DNA of 11,246 nt from GCA-2748575 sp033722575. GTDB lineage: Bacteria > Pseudomonadota > Gammaproteobacteria > Pseudomonadales > Ketobacteraceae. Both the position numbers and the translations under genes were made by a program. The stretch covers positions 1 to 11,246 of the forward strand of contig JAWVYU010000154.1 of NCBI GenBank assembly GCA_033722575.1. Direction: 5' to 3'. Within the stretch, counting starts at the first letter, position 1. Each line of letters opens with the position of its first letter. A model generated the notes under the pieces. That model worked only from the letters and a program-made list of their open reading frames with translations, did not search any database and had not been told where the DNA came from. Shown here piece after piece: positions 1 to 6,869 of the stretch.

Positions 1-130
1 ATGGGGCGGCGGCTGGCCAATGTCTCGGTTACCGTATGGCAAACCACCAGGTCACGGCCGGTTTGTACTGCCCGTGCACATTTTTTACTGGATTGACCTT
101 TGGTTGTGTTTTGGTATTTTCGCGGCCTGC

Positions 131-160
131 TTCACAGACAGGCTGCCTTTGATAGATAAT
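131..160 (+). promoter_or_regulatory. Likely sigma-70 promoter of the first gene
   Basis: A -35 box TTCACA (131-136, one mismatch to TTGACA) lies 18 bases before a -10 box GATAAT (155-160, one mismatch to TATAAT). Transcription would start near 167, giving a leader of about 70 bases before the ATG at 238. This argues against translation starting at the TTG at 163. The rest of 1-237 shows no gene I can support; short open frames read into it from the left edge but match nothing I know. Confidence 0.45.
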
Positions 161-237
161 CCTTGCCCGGTAACAACGCGGTAATCCCCTTAACCGTAAT
201 CTGCAATAACAATCAGCAAAAAATAAGAGCTCCGCAA

Positions 238-1539
238 ATGGAAACAGCAGTTTTTGTGGGCGGGCTGTCACTGTATCTGGTGGCAACCGTGGTTTATCTC
301 AAAGACGCTTATCAGAAGTCGCCGGTCTGGGCGTGGGTGAGTATTTTGGTGCCGCCCATTGCGCTGGTCTATTACTGCATCTACTGGCAGCGACGCTGGC
401 CCTTGTTCACGGCCCATACTGTGGCGCTCACCCTCACGCTGGTGGGCGGTTTGCTGTTGGTCCGGGCGCACCCGGTCTATTTTGATCACAGCGCGCTGGC
501 GCCGGTGAGGGATGCCGTGGCACCAGCGTCCCGTAACCGCCCGCTGAATGTGGTGCTGGAGGAATTTGCGTCATCCGGCGATGTCAGCCCCTACATCGGT
601 CGCATTGACGGGGTTATGGGGGGGCGCCTGTTCGGCGATCCGGTGCAGATTGAAACCGTTGAACTGGTGGACGGTACACTGCGTTTCCGCCGTGGCGAGG
701 GCTTTTACCCCCAGCGGGAAGTGGCCGTGTTTCTGGGAATTACGGAATTTGATGTGGATGATCGCTGGGAGCTGGATGTGACCCCGGCGTCCACCGATGC
801 ACCCATTATTCATGTGTCCCGCTATGATGCCCGCACGGGACAGCTGAAAACCGAGGTGTACGACCAGGGCTATTGGCTGGAGCTGGTACTCAGTGATCGC
901 CGCAGCAATGAAATATCCGGTTTCGTGCGGCTGCTCCTGCCCAATGAGCAACGGGATTTCATTGCCGGTAACTTTGAAAGTTATACCAGCCGGTTGCGGT
1001 TTGACGGGGATGAGATTGACCGTTTTCATGATTCCGTTGATACCCTGGAGTATGTCGCTCAGCAACATCTTGAAAGCCGGTTCAAAAAGGCAGTCAGGGA
1101 TGTGTCTTTTCTGGATACTCATTACCTGGGCCATGTTGCGCTGCCCACGGGGCGGACCGTGGCAGAGCTGACCCTGGTGGACAACAGTGTTCATACCATT
1201 CCGTTGGCGCTGTTCAAAGGCGAACAGGGCTGGACGGTGGATACCCGTTCCACCGATGACTTGCGGGTGGCCATTGAAACCCTGATGGAACAGCCCCCGG
1301 CTGCTGGGCCGCCGGAGCCGGAGGAAAACCCCGAGAAACTGTTCGGTGGCAGCGATTACAGCAGCCTTGTGGGCAAGCGTATCAAGGTGATTTCCTACGA
1401 GGGAAAAGCCCGTGAAGGGTTGCTCAGTCAGGTGGAAAGCTCACAGCTGGTGTTGCATCAGCGAATAGACAAGGGTTTTATGGATATCTACCTGCCCAAG
1501 CGTCAGATTGAGCAGGTAGTGGTGCTGAATAACTGGTAG
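238..1539 (+). CDS. Unrecognised three-helix membrane protein with a beta-rich C-terminal tail
   Basis: I do not recognise this 433-residue protein. Three hydrophobic segments lie at about residues 4-21, 29-50 and 56-76, joined by short charged loops (LKDAYQKS and QRRWP). They are followed by a large soluble part of about 270 residues with alternating beta-like strands. A proline/glutamate-rich linker (about 352-368) leads to a compact tail (about 369-433). That tail has a basic, strand-rich pattern (GKRIKVISYEGK, then REGLL, then DIYLP) that resembles an Sm-like or small SH3-like barrel; this is inference from the pattern only. The ATG at 238 is chosen because the hydrophobic helix begins right after it and a plausible promoter ends at 160. 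An in-frame TTG at 163 would add 25 residues with no membrane-protein character. The Shine-Dalgarno sequence is weak. The gene converges on lutC with 22 bases between the two stop codons. A membrane-anchored envelope role is likely but unproven. Confidence 0.8.
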   Translation: METAVFVGGLSLYLVATVVYLKDAYQKSPVWAWVSILVPPIALVYYCIYWQRRWPLFTAHTVALTLTLVGGLLLVRAHPVYFDHSALAPVRDAVAPASRNRPLNVVLEEFASSGDVSPYIGRIDGVMGGRLFGDPVQIETVELVDGTLRFRRGEGFYPQREVAVFLGITEFDVDDRWELDVTPASTDAPIIHVSRYDARTGQLKTEVYDQGYWLELVLSDRRSNEISGFVRLLLPNEQRDFIAGNFESYTSRLRFDGDEIDRFHDSVDTLEYVAQQHLESRFKKAVRDVSFLDTHYLGHVALPTGRTVAELTLVDNSVHTIPLALFKGEQGWTVDTRSTDDLRVAIETLMEQPPAAGPPEPEENPEKLFGGSDYSSLVGKRIKVISYEGKAREGLLSQVESSQLVLHQRIDKGFMDIYLPKRQIEQVVVLNNW

Positions 1540-1561
1540 CGCAGCAGGACAGGGTAGTGCG

Positions 1562-2074
1562 TCAGGACAGAATAAACACCAGCAGATGACGGGGCCCGTG
1601 GGCGCCCAGCTGGATGGTTTGTTCAATGTCGGCGGTTCGGGAAGGCCCCGAGATAAAGTTAACAGCCCTGGCATTCCAGGCGTTGTTCCGGGACAAACGC
1701 TCCATGGCCTGTTGCAGATTGTCCACCAGATCGGATTCGTTCACGGTGACCAGGTGATAGTCCACCAGAAAATTCAAGGAAGTAGGGTTTTCCGCCGATG
1801 AAACCAGTGCCAGTGTGCCGGTTTCACAGATGCCGAGGGCAGCCTCTGACAAGCCTGCCTGACTGTCGCCAGTGGGCAGCTCATTGATCAACGCTAATCC
1901 CTCAGGAAAATCTTCAGAGTTAACAAACGTCAGCAGTTCCGTCGGCACGTTGCCGTCTGTGGACACAGTCTCCAGTGCTGTTTTTATGCACTCTGCCAGG
2001 CGTGATCTGGCGGTGCGCCATACGCGGGCGCCGTTACTTTCCAGTTGCTCCGCAAACTGTTCAACGTTCGCCAT
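1562..2074 (-). CDS. lutC: Lactate utilization protein C (LUD domain), short N-terminus
   Basis: This is the third subunit of the LutABC (LldEFG, YkgEFG) complex, which oxidises L-lactate to pyruvate in the cytoplasm. The 170-residue product has the LUD (DUF162) fold. Its hallmark is the C-terminal signature ISGPSRTADIE followed by LGAHGPR, which matches the closing motif of LutC/YkgG. An acidic ESAALG-like segment ending ETGTLALVSS precedes it. The start ATG overlaps the last 14 bases of lutB, so translation is probably coupled; no strong Shine-Dalgarno is visible. Family members such as YkgG are about 215-235 residues, so about 40-45 N-terminal residues are absent. An in-frame stop at 2096-2098 leaves only seven codons of possible upstream extension, none of them a start. 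The missing part is the variable N-terminal helix region, so the core domain appears intact. Confidence 0.88.
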   Translation of the reverse strand: MANVEQFAEQLESNGARVWRTARSRLAECIKTALETVSTDGNVPTELLTFVNSEDFPEGLALINELPTGDSQAGLSEAALGICETGTLALVSSAENPTSLNFLVDYHLVTVNESDLVDNLQQAMERLSRNNAWNARAVNFISGPSRTADIEQTIQLGAHGPRHLLVFILS

Positions 2075-3470
2075 GGCGGTGCTGTTTCCACTGTTTCATA
2101 AAGGTTTGCCGCGATGCCGGTGGTGGAATCCGGCGGTGATAGCGTTGTCTTAACCGGGTGGTGATCCACCGGCTGCGCTGTATCAGGTTCAGCAGGGTCA
2201 GTCCCACCTGCATGCCGGCCTGATACAGGCGGGGCCGGGTCAGTAGCCATCCATGCAATGCCAGCAATCTACGCTCCGGGAAGCTGTTGATTCTGGCGCT
2301 GCCCTGGTCGTTGCGCAGCTGTCGCAACAGCTCCGGCAAGGGAATCCCCATCGGACAGACTTCAGCACAACGGCCACAGAAACTGGAAGCATTGGGCAGG
2401 GGCTTCGCCTGATCGAGTCCCTGCATGAGCGGTGTCAGCACAGAGCCCATGGGGCCGGGATAAACCCAGCCGTAGGCGTGTCCACCGGTGGCACCGTACA
2501 CCGGGCAGTGGTTCAGACAGGCGCCGCATTTAATGCAACGCATCATGTCGCGGTACTTGGAGTTCATGATCCCGGTGCGTCCGTTATCCAGAATCACCAC
2601 ATGGAATTCCGCGGGGCCATCCCGGTCGTCCGCCCGCCCGGGGCCCTGATAAAAGCTGGTATAGGTGGACATGGGCTGACCGGTTGCGCTGCGCCCCAGC
2701 ACGTTGAGTATGGCTGCTGCATCCTGCATGTCGGCCACCACCTTTTCGATGGAAGCCGTCACAATGTGAACCCGGGGGAGGGTGGCGGTAAGGTCGCCAT
2801 TGCCTTCATTGGTTACCAGGCCAATGCTGCCGGTGTCCGCCACCAGCAGGTTGGCGCCGGTAATGCCCACATCCGCTGTCATAAAGTCTTTGCGCAGCAT
2901 CTGGCGGGCCTCGTCCACCAGGGATCTGATTTCTTCCAGGTCTCGCTCACCCAGGGCGTGATGATCGCGAAACAGATCCGCCACCTGCTGCCGGGTTTTA
3001 TGCACGGCCGGCGCAATAATATGAGACGGCTTTTCCTGCGCCAGCTGAATAATGTATTCCCCCAGATCCGTTTCGGCCACGCGGATTCCCTGCCGGATCA
3101 GATAATCGTTGAGCCCGGTTTCCTCACTGATCATGGACTTGCCTTTGGTCACCAGCCGGGCATTGTGCTGCTTGCAAACCCCGGAAACGTATTCATTCAG
3201 TTCCTCTGGTGTGCCGGCACGGTACACCTGTCCGCCATGCTTTTTTACATTGGCCTCGAACAGCTGCAGGTAATGATCCAGGTTATCCAGGGCTTTCTGT
3301 TTGGCTTCCCGGGCGCGGTGCTTGAGCAGCTCGAAATCATCCACCAGTTGAATGGCTTTACGGCGCTTTTCAATAAAACCGGATTTGGCGCGGGCCAGGG
3401 CAACCTGTAATTGTTCGTCTGCGAGGGCGTCCCGGGCCTGGCTTTTGAATTGATTGGGATGGCGGTTCAT
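2061..3470 (-). CDS. lutB: Lactate utilization iron-sulfur protein LutB
   Basis: This is the central iron-sulfur subunit of the LutABC L-lactate-oxidising complex (469 residues, normal for the family). A LUD domain fills roughly residues 65-300, including the conserved ADTGSIGLVTNEGN stretch (about 211-224). A ferredoxin-like module follows. The first cluster motif is CIKCGACLNHCP, with cysteines 312, 315, 318 and 322; the second is CGRCAEVCP, with cysteines 365, 368 and 372. The C-terminal tail is basic, as in other LutB proteins. The start ATG overlaps the lutA stop in an ATGA, the classic coupled arrangement, with a purine-rich AAGGGAAG just upstream. Electrons probably pass from lactate through these clusters toward the quinone pool, by analogy with the Bacillus subtilis and Shewanella systems. 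No residue required for either cluster appears missing. Confidence 0.95.
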   Translation of the reverse strand: MNRHPNQFKSQARDALADEQLQVALARAKSGFIEKRRKAIQLVDDFELLKHRAREAKQKALDNLDHYLQLFEANVKKHGGQVYRAGTPEELNEYVSGVCKQHNARLVTKGKSMISEETGLNDYLIRQGIRVAETDLGEYIIQLAQEKPSHIIAPAVHKTRQQVADLFRDHHALGERDLEEIRSLVDEARQMLRKDFMTADVGITGANLLVADTGSIGLVTNEGNGDLTATLPRVHIVTASIEKVVADMQDAAAILNVLGRSATGQPMSTYTSFYQGPGRADDRDGPAEFHVVILDNGRTGIMNSKYRDMMRCIKCGACLNHCPVYGATGGHAYGWVYPGPMGSVLTPLMQGLDQAKPLPNASSFCGRCAEVCPMGIPLPELLRQLRNDQGSARINSFPERRLLALHGWLLTRPRLYQAGMQVGLTLLNLIQRSRWITTRLRQRYHRRIPPPASRQTFMKQWKQHRHGER

Positions 3471-4222
3471 GGGCAGGCTTCCCTTACCAGCAGCTCAGCA
3501 AGATGAATAAGCTCTATATCACCCTGTGTCTGAAGCGATTGCAGATGCAGCTGGCAACCAAGATCGAGGGAGGTGGTGGTGGCTGCCCCGGTGCTCCTGA
3601 TATCCGCCAGCTTGTTCTGGCCCATCTTGCCGGATACGGCATGGAACTTGACGCAGAAGGTGCCGCCGAAACCGCAGCAGGCTTCAGGCTCCTGTAATTC
3701 CCTCACATCGGCATTGGGCAGGCAATGGGACAGCAGGGCCTCAACGGGCTGGGTCACGCCGATCTCCCGCAGGGCAGAGCAGCTGTGGTGATGGGTAAGG
3801 CGGCCGGTAAAGTCCGGGTTGCTGGGCAGACGATGGGCGACAGGCGCCAGAAATTCCGCCAGCTCCCGGGTTTTTTCTGCCAGGGCCCGGGCCCGGGGCA
3901 GCCAGATGGGATCATCCGCCAGTAATCGGGGGTAATGGTTTCTGATCATGCCGGCGCAGGACGCCGAGGGCACCACCACCTGCTGCCAGGGTGAAAAGGC
4001 CTCAATCACCGCCCGGGCGCCATTGGCAGCATGGGCAGGGTCGCCGTTGTTGTAATTCGGCTGGCCGCAACAGGTTTGCGCCCGGGGCACCGCGACGTTG
4101 AATCCGGCAGCCTCCAGCAGGCGAATGGCGGCGAACCCCGCATCCGGTCTGAGGGTGTTCACCAGACAGGTCACAAAGAAAGCCACCTCCGTGGGCTCGG
4201 CCGGCGACGCTTCCGTCTGCAA
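3467..4222 (-). CDS. lutA: Lactate utilization protein LutA (CCG domain pair), TTG start
   Basis: This is the first gene of the lutABC operon for L-lactate oxidation; the product works in the cytoplasm with LutB and LutC. It carries two cysteine-rich CCG (DUF224) repeats like those of heterodisulfide reductase and glycolate oxidase subunits. Repeat one has C19, the C51-C52-G motif and C89. Repeat two has C148, the C182-C183-G motif and C223. The start is taken as the TTG at 4222 because a perfect AGGAGG lies seven bases upstream, giving 251 residues, close to the usual 240 or so. An ATG farther upstream (4297) would add 25 basic residues that do not look like the family and would place the Shine-Dalgarno inside the gene. 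No lactate permease or transcriptional regulator is adjacent. The divergent neighbour is htpG. Confidence 0.93.
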   Translation of the reverse strand: MQTEASPAEPTEVAFFVTCLVNTLRPDAGFAAIRLLEAAGFNVAVPRAQTCCGQPNYNNGDPAHAANGARAVIEAFSPWQQVVVPSASCAGMIRNHYPRLLADDPIWLPRARALAEKTRELAEFLAPVAHRLPSNPDFTGRLTHHHSCSALREIGVTQPVEALLSHCLPNADVRELQEPEACCGFGGTFCVKFHAVSGKMGQNKLADIRSTGAATTTSLDLGCQLHLQSLQTQGDIELIHLAELLVREACP

Positions 4223-4229
4223 GTTCTTG

Positions 4230-4235
4230 CCTCCT
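4230..4235 (-). promoter_or_regulatory. Consensus ribosome binding site that sets the lutA TTG start
   Basis: On the minus strand AGGAGG occupies 4235-4230, followed by a seven-base spacer and TTG at 4222. This is the best Shine-Dalgarno in the window and decides the lutA start. The same transcript has a short inverted repeat CCTAA / TTAGG (4247-4243 and 4237-4233, five-base loop) that takes in the first bases of the site. Confidence 0.8.
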
Positions 4236-4302
4236 AATGATTTTAGGTGTCTGAGGGCTTGCGCCATAATCCCAGATTTACGGCATTTTCGCCACACTGA
4301 TG

Positions 4303-4328
4303 GTTGAAATCACCTCAGGAAGCCCCAT
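4303..4328 (+). promoter_or_regulatory. Heat-shock (sigma-32/RpoH) promoter of htpG
   Basis: GTTGAAA (4303-4309) and CCCCAT (4323-4328, continuing AT) are separated by 13 bases. The RpoH consensus is CTTGAAA, a spacer of about 11-16, then CCCCAT, so only the first base of the -35 box differs and the -10 box is perfect. htpG is a known member of the sigma-32 regulon in Escherichia coli, so site and gene agree. Transcription would start near 4336, about 50 bases before the htpG ATG. This rules out translation starting upstream at 4300. Confidence 0.85.
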
Positions 4329-4386
4329 ATCCGCAACATCCCGTACATTTTTAACAAAAACGAGAGCAAAGTGGAGATTTCAAGCA

Positions 4387-6312
4387 ATGACAGTTGACGC
4401 TCAAAAAGAAACCTTGGGCTTTCAAACCGAAGTCAAACAACTGCTTCACCTGATGATTCATTCTCTTTATTCCAATAAAGAGATATTTTTGCGTGAGCTG
4501 GTGTCCAATGCCTCTGATGCGGCGGACAAGCTGCACTTCCAGAGTCTGTCTAACCCGGATCTGCTGGAAGGCGACGGCGAATTCAAGATCCGTCTGGATT
4601 TTGATAAAGACGCTAAAACCGTCACCATCGAAGACAACGGCATAGGCATGAACCGTCAGGATGTGATTGAACACCTGGGCACTATTGCCAAATCCGGTAC
4701 CGCGCAATTTCTTAACCAGCTCACCGGCGATCAGAAAAAAGATTCCAAACTGATCGGGCAGTTTGGTGTGGGTTTCTATTCGGCGTTCATTGTGGCCGAC
4801 AAGGTGGAAGTGTACAGCCGCAAGGCAGGGGAACCCGCTTCCGAGGGCGTTTACTGGTGTTCCGAAGGTGAAGGTGAGTTCACCGTTGAGAACACTGAGA
4901 AAGCATCCCGTGGCACGAAAATCGTGCTGCATCTGCGTGACGGTGAAGAAGAGTTTGCCGATGCCCACCGCCTGCGCAGCATCGTAAAACGTTATTCCGA
5001 TCATATTTCCGTGCCCATCATCATGCAGTCGGTTCCCGCGCCCAGCTATGATGAAGAAGGCAATGAAAAACCTTCTGAGGAAGAACCCAAAGACGAGGTT
5101 ATCAACAAGGCAACGGCCCTTTGGACCTGTTCAAAATCAGAAGTGACCGATGAGGAATACAAGGAATTCTACAAACACATATCCCACGATTTTGAAGATC
5201 CCCTGACCTGGACCCATAACCGGGTTGAGGGCAAGCAGGAATACACCAGCCTGCTGTATGTGCCAAAAAGGGCGCCTTTCGATCTATACAACCGTGAAGC
5301 ACCGCGGGGCCTCAAGCTCTATGTGCAGCGCGTGTTTATCATGGATGATGCCGAGCAGTTCCTGCCACTGTATTTGCGCTTTATCAAAGGCGTACTGGAC
5401 AGTAACGATCTGCCCCTGAATATTTCCCGGGAAATCCTGCAAAGTAACAAAACCGTTGAGAGTATCAAGAGTGCCCTGACCAAGCGGGTTCTGGATATGC
5501 TCAAAAAACTCGGCAAGAACAAGCCCGAAGAGTATCAGGAATTCTGGAATCAGTTTGGCCAGGTGTTGAAAGAGGGGCCGGCAGAGGATTTTGCCAACCG
5601 CGAAAAAGTGTCTGCACTGTTCCGTTTTGCCACCACCAAGTCCGAAGGCAGCAAGCAAACTGTGTCGCTGGATGATTACGTCAGCCGGATGGCAGAAGGC
5701 CAGGACAAGATCTACTACATTATTGGCGACACCCACACAGCGGCTGCCCACAGCCCACACTTGGAAATATTCAGGAAGAAAGGCATTGAGGTACTGCTGT
5801 TGTCCGATCGTATTGATGAATGGATGATGGGATACCTGAGCGAGTATGACGGTAAGTCTTTCATCAACATTGCCAAAGGTGACCTGGACCTGTCGGGTAT
5901 TGGTGAAGAGAAAGAGGAAGACAAGGAAGCACAGGAAAAAGTTGAGAAAGAATCCGAAGACCTGGTGAAACGCCTCAAAGAATCCCTGGACGATAAAGTG
6001 TCTGATGTAAAAGTGTCACATCGTCTTACGGATTCACCCGCATGTCTGGTGCTGGGTGCCTATGATATGGGCGCGCAAATGCGTCAGATTATGGAGGCAG
6101 CGGGGCAGAAAGTACCCGGCAGCAAGCCAACGCTGGAAATCAACCCCGGCCATCCGCTGGTGGAAAAGCTGAAAAATGAGGTTCAGGAGGATCGCTTCAA
6201 TGATCTCAGCCTGATTATTTTTGAGCAGGCTACATTGGCTGAAGGCAGCGCCCTGGAGGATCCGGCAGGCTATGTGCAGCGAGTGAATCGGTTGCTGCTT
6301 GAGCTTGTCTGA
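4387..6312 (+). CDS. htpG: Molecular chaperone HtpG (bacterial Hsp90)
   Basis: This is an ATP-driven cytoplasmic chaperone dimer that remodels client proteins with DnaK. The 641-residue product has the full Hsp90 layout. The N-terminal GHKL ATPase (about 1-230) shows RELVSNASDA (E37, the general base; N41, magnesium binding), DNGIGM (D83, adenine contact), a GTIAKSGT lid segment and the GQFGVGF glycine loop. The middle domain contains LPLNISREIL, with R348 as the expected catalytic arginine. The C-terminal dimerisation domain follows an acidic linker (about 500-525). The Escherichia coli protein is 624 residues, so length is normal. The start ATG at 4387 has a GGAG ten bases upstream and matches the usual N-terminus ending ETLGFQTEVKQLL. 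A sigma-32 promoter precedes it and an intrinsic terminator follows, so it is probably a single-gene heat-shock unit. Confidence 0.98.
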   Translation: MTVDAQKETLGFQTEVKQLLHLMIHSLYSNKEIFLRELVSNASDAADKLHFQSLSNPDLLEGDGEFKIRLDFDKDAKTVTIEDNGIGMNRQDVIEHLGTIAKSGTAQFLNQLTGDQKKDSKLIGQFGVGFYSAFIVADKVEVYSRKAGEPASEGVYWCSEGEGEFTVENTEKASRGTKIVLHLRDGEEEFADAHRLRSIVKRYSDHISVPIIMQSVPAPSYDEEGNEKPSEEEPKDEVINKATALWTCSKSEVTDEEYKEFYKHISHDFEDPLTWTHNRVEGKQEYTSLLYVPKRAPFDLYNREAPRGLKLYVQRVFIMDDAEQFLPLYLRFIKGVLDSNDLPLNISREILQSNKTVESIKSALTKRVLDMLKKLGKNKPEEYQEFWNQFGQVLKEGPAEDFANREKVSALFRFATTKSEGSKQTVSLDDYVSRMAEGQDKIYYIIGDTHTAAAHSPHLEIFRKKGIEVLLLSDRIDEWMMGYLSEYDGKSFINIAKGDLDLSGIGEEKEEDKEAQEKVEKESEDLVKRLKESLDDKVSDVKVSHRLTDSPACLVLGAYDMGAQMRQIMEAAGQKVPGSKPTLEINPGHPLVEKLKNEVQEDRFNDLSLIIFEQATLAEGSALEDPAGYVQRVNRLLLELV

Positions 6313-6339
6313 CACCATAACCGTTGGACACGATAAAAA

Positions 6340-6372
6340 CCGCTACGACTGAATGTCGTAGCGGTTTTTTTT
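6340..6372 (+). terminator. Intrinsic terminator after htpG
   Basis: A perfect ten-base-pair stem, CCGCTACGAC (6340-6349) with GTCGTAGCGG (6355-6364), encloses a five-base loop and is followed by eight T residues (6365-6372). Five A residues just before the stem (6335-6339) make it partly able to work on the other strand. It begins 27 bases after the htpG stop. Confidence 0.95.
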
Positions 6373-6477
6373 GTGTCTGGCCCAAATGCCTATTATTTTT
6401 GAGTGGCAAGTTCTGCTAGACTGAAATTGTTGAGGTAAACGCAATGCGGCAAAATTATCATCAGTAGTGAGGCGGAA

Positions 6478-6801
6478 ATGAGTCAATTTGAACTTCCAAA
6501 TCCCGTCACGAAAGAGGCTGCCGGGGAGCTTCGTGAGTCGGTTCTAACCCAGGTTCTGGACCAGATTCACACCGTGCTGGAAACGGAAGAAGGTTACACG
6601 CTGAATTTTGGGCGCCAGTCGGAATGTATTGATCTGATCACAACCTTTCTGAAAGTTGAGCGTGTATGCCAGCCGTTCCTGAGAATGGCGCTGGTGTCGG
6701 AATCCAATGCAGGGCCTATCAAGCTGGAAGTGGCGGGGCCAACGGGTACCAAGGACTTCATGCAAACGGAATACGGTCTGCGGCGCTGGCTGGATACCTG
6801 A
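6478..6801 (+). CDS. Small cytoplasmic protein with an ERxC-PFL motif, function unknown
   Basis: This 107-residue protein starts at an ATG preceded by GAGGCGG (6469-6475). It has no signal peptide or membrane segment. The central and C-terminal part carries ERVCQPFLRM (61-70) and then GPIKLEVAGPTGTKDF (79-94). I recall a family of small bacterial proteins with the pattern ERxCCPF followed by GP-x-WL-x-(L/I)TGPxGxK-x-F, some of them near metal-resistance genes. This protein fits that pattern, but its second cysteine is replaced by glutamine. No function is known to me for the family. It lies alone between the htpG terminator and the gpsA promoter. The 105-base gap before it is AT-rich with only weak promoter matches (for example TTGAGG at 6430 and AATTAT at 6453). 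Confidence 0.85.
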   Translation: MSQFELPNPVTKEAAGELRESVLTQVLDQIHTVLETEEGYTLNFGRQSECIDLITTFLKVERVCQPFLRMALVSESNAGPIKLEVAGPTGTKDFMQTEYGLRRWLDT

Positions 6802-6831
6802 GCCCACGTTTATGAAACCGGGTTTTACGCA

Positions 6832-6856
6832 TATAATGCATTGACATAAATGCATT
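6832..6856 (+). promoter_or_regulatory. gpsA promoter -10 box with two tandem AATGCATT palindromes
   Basis: A perfect TATAAT (6832-6837) lies 33 bases before the gpsA ATG; the -35 region is poor. The octamer AATGCATT, its own reverse complement, occurs at 6835-6842 and again at 6849-6856, separated by six bases (GACATA). The first copy overlaps the -10 box and the second would cover the start of the transcript. This is the shape of a repressor operator, but no regulator is identified. Confidence 0.5.
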
Positions 6857-6869
6857 GCGGAGCGACTCA

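Noticed and set aside
163..237. Upstream TTG start for the first membrane protein
   Set aside because: The likely promoter's start point is near 167, the added residues are unlike a membrane protein N-terminus, and the ATG at 238 begins the first helix directly.
29..286. An 85-codon minus-strand frame at the left edge
   Set aside because: It overlaps the promoter and start of the first gene, is cysteine/arginine-rich without motifs, and has no supporting context.
1546..1568. Direct repeat CAGGACAG between the first gene and lutC
   Set aside because: Two eight-base copies without hairpin or T run are too short to mean more than chance.
2253..3410. Long open frame (385 codons) on the plus strand opposite lutB
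   Set aside because: It is antisense to a confidently identified gene, has a glycine/histidine/glutamine-rich composition typical of shadow frames, and shows no domain.
4300..4386. N-terminal extension of htpG by 29 residues
   Set aside because: The region holds the sigma-32 promoter and untranslated leader, and no Hsp90 family member begins with such a sequence.
6404..6416. Sigma-54-like promoter (TGGCAAG then TGC)
   Set aside because: Only eight bases separate the GG and GC dinucleotides, whereas sigma-54 sites need ten.
6841..6846. Perfect -35 box TTGACA before gpsA
   Set aside because: The matching -10 box would fall at the gpsA start codon and no -10-like sequence is there.
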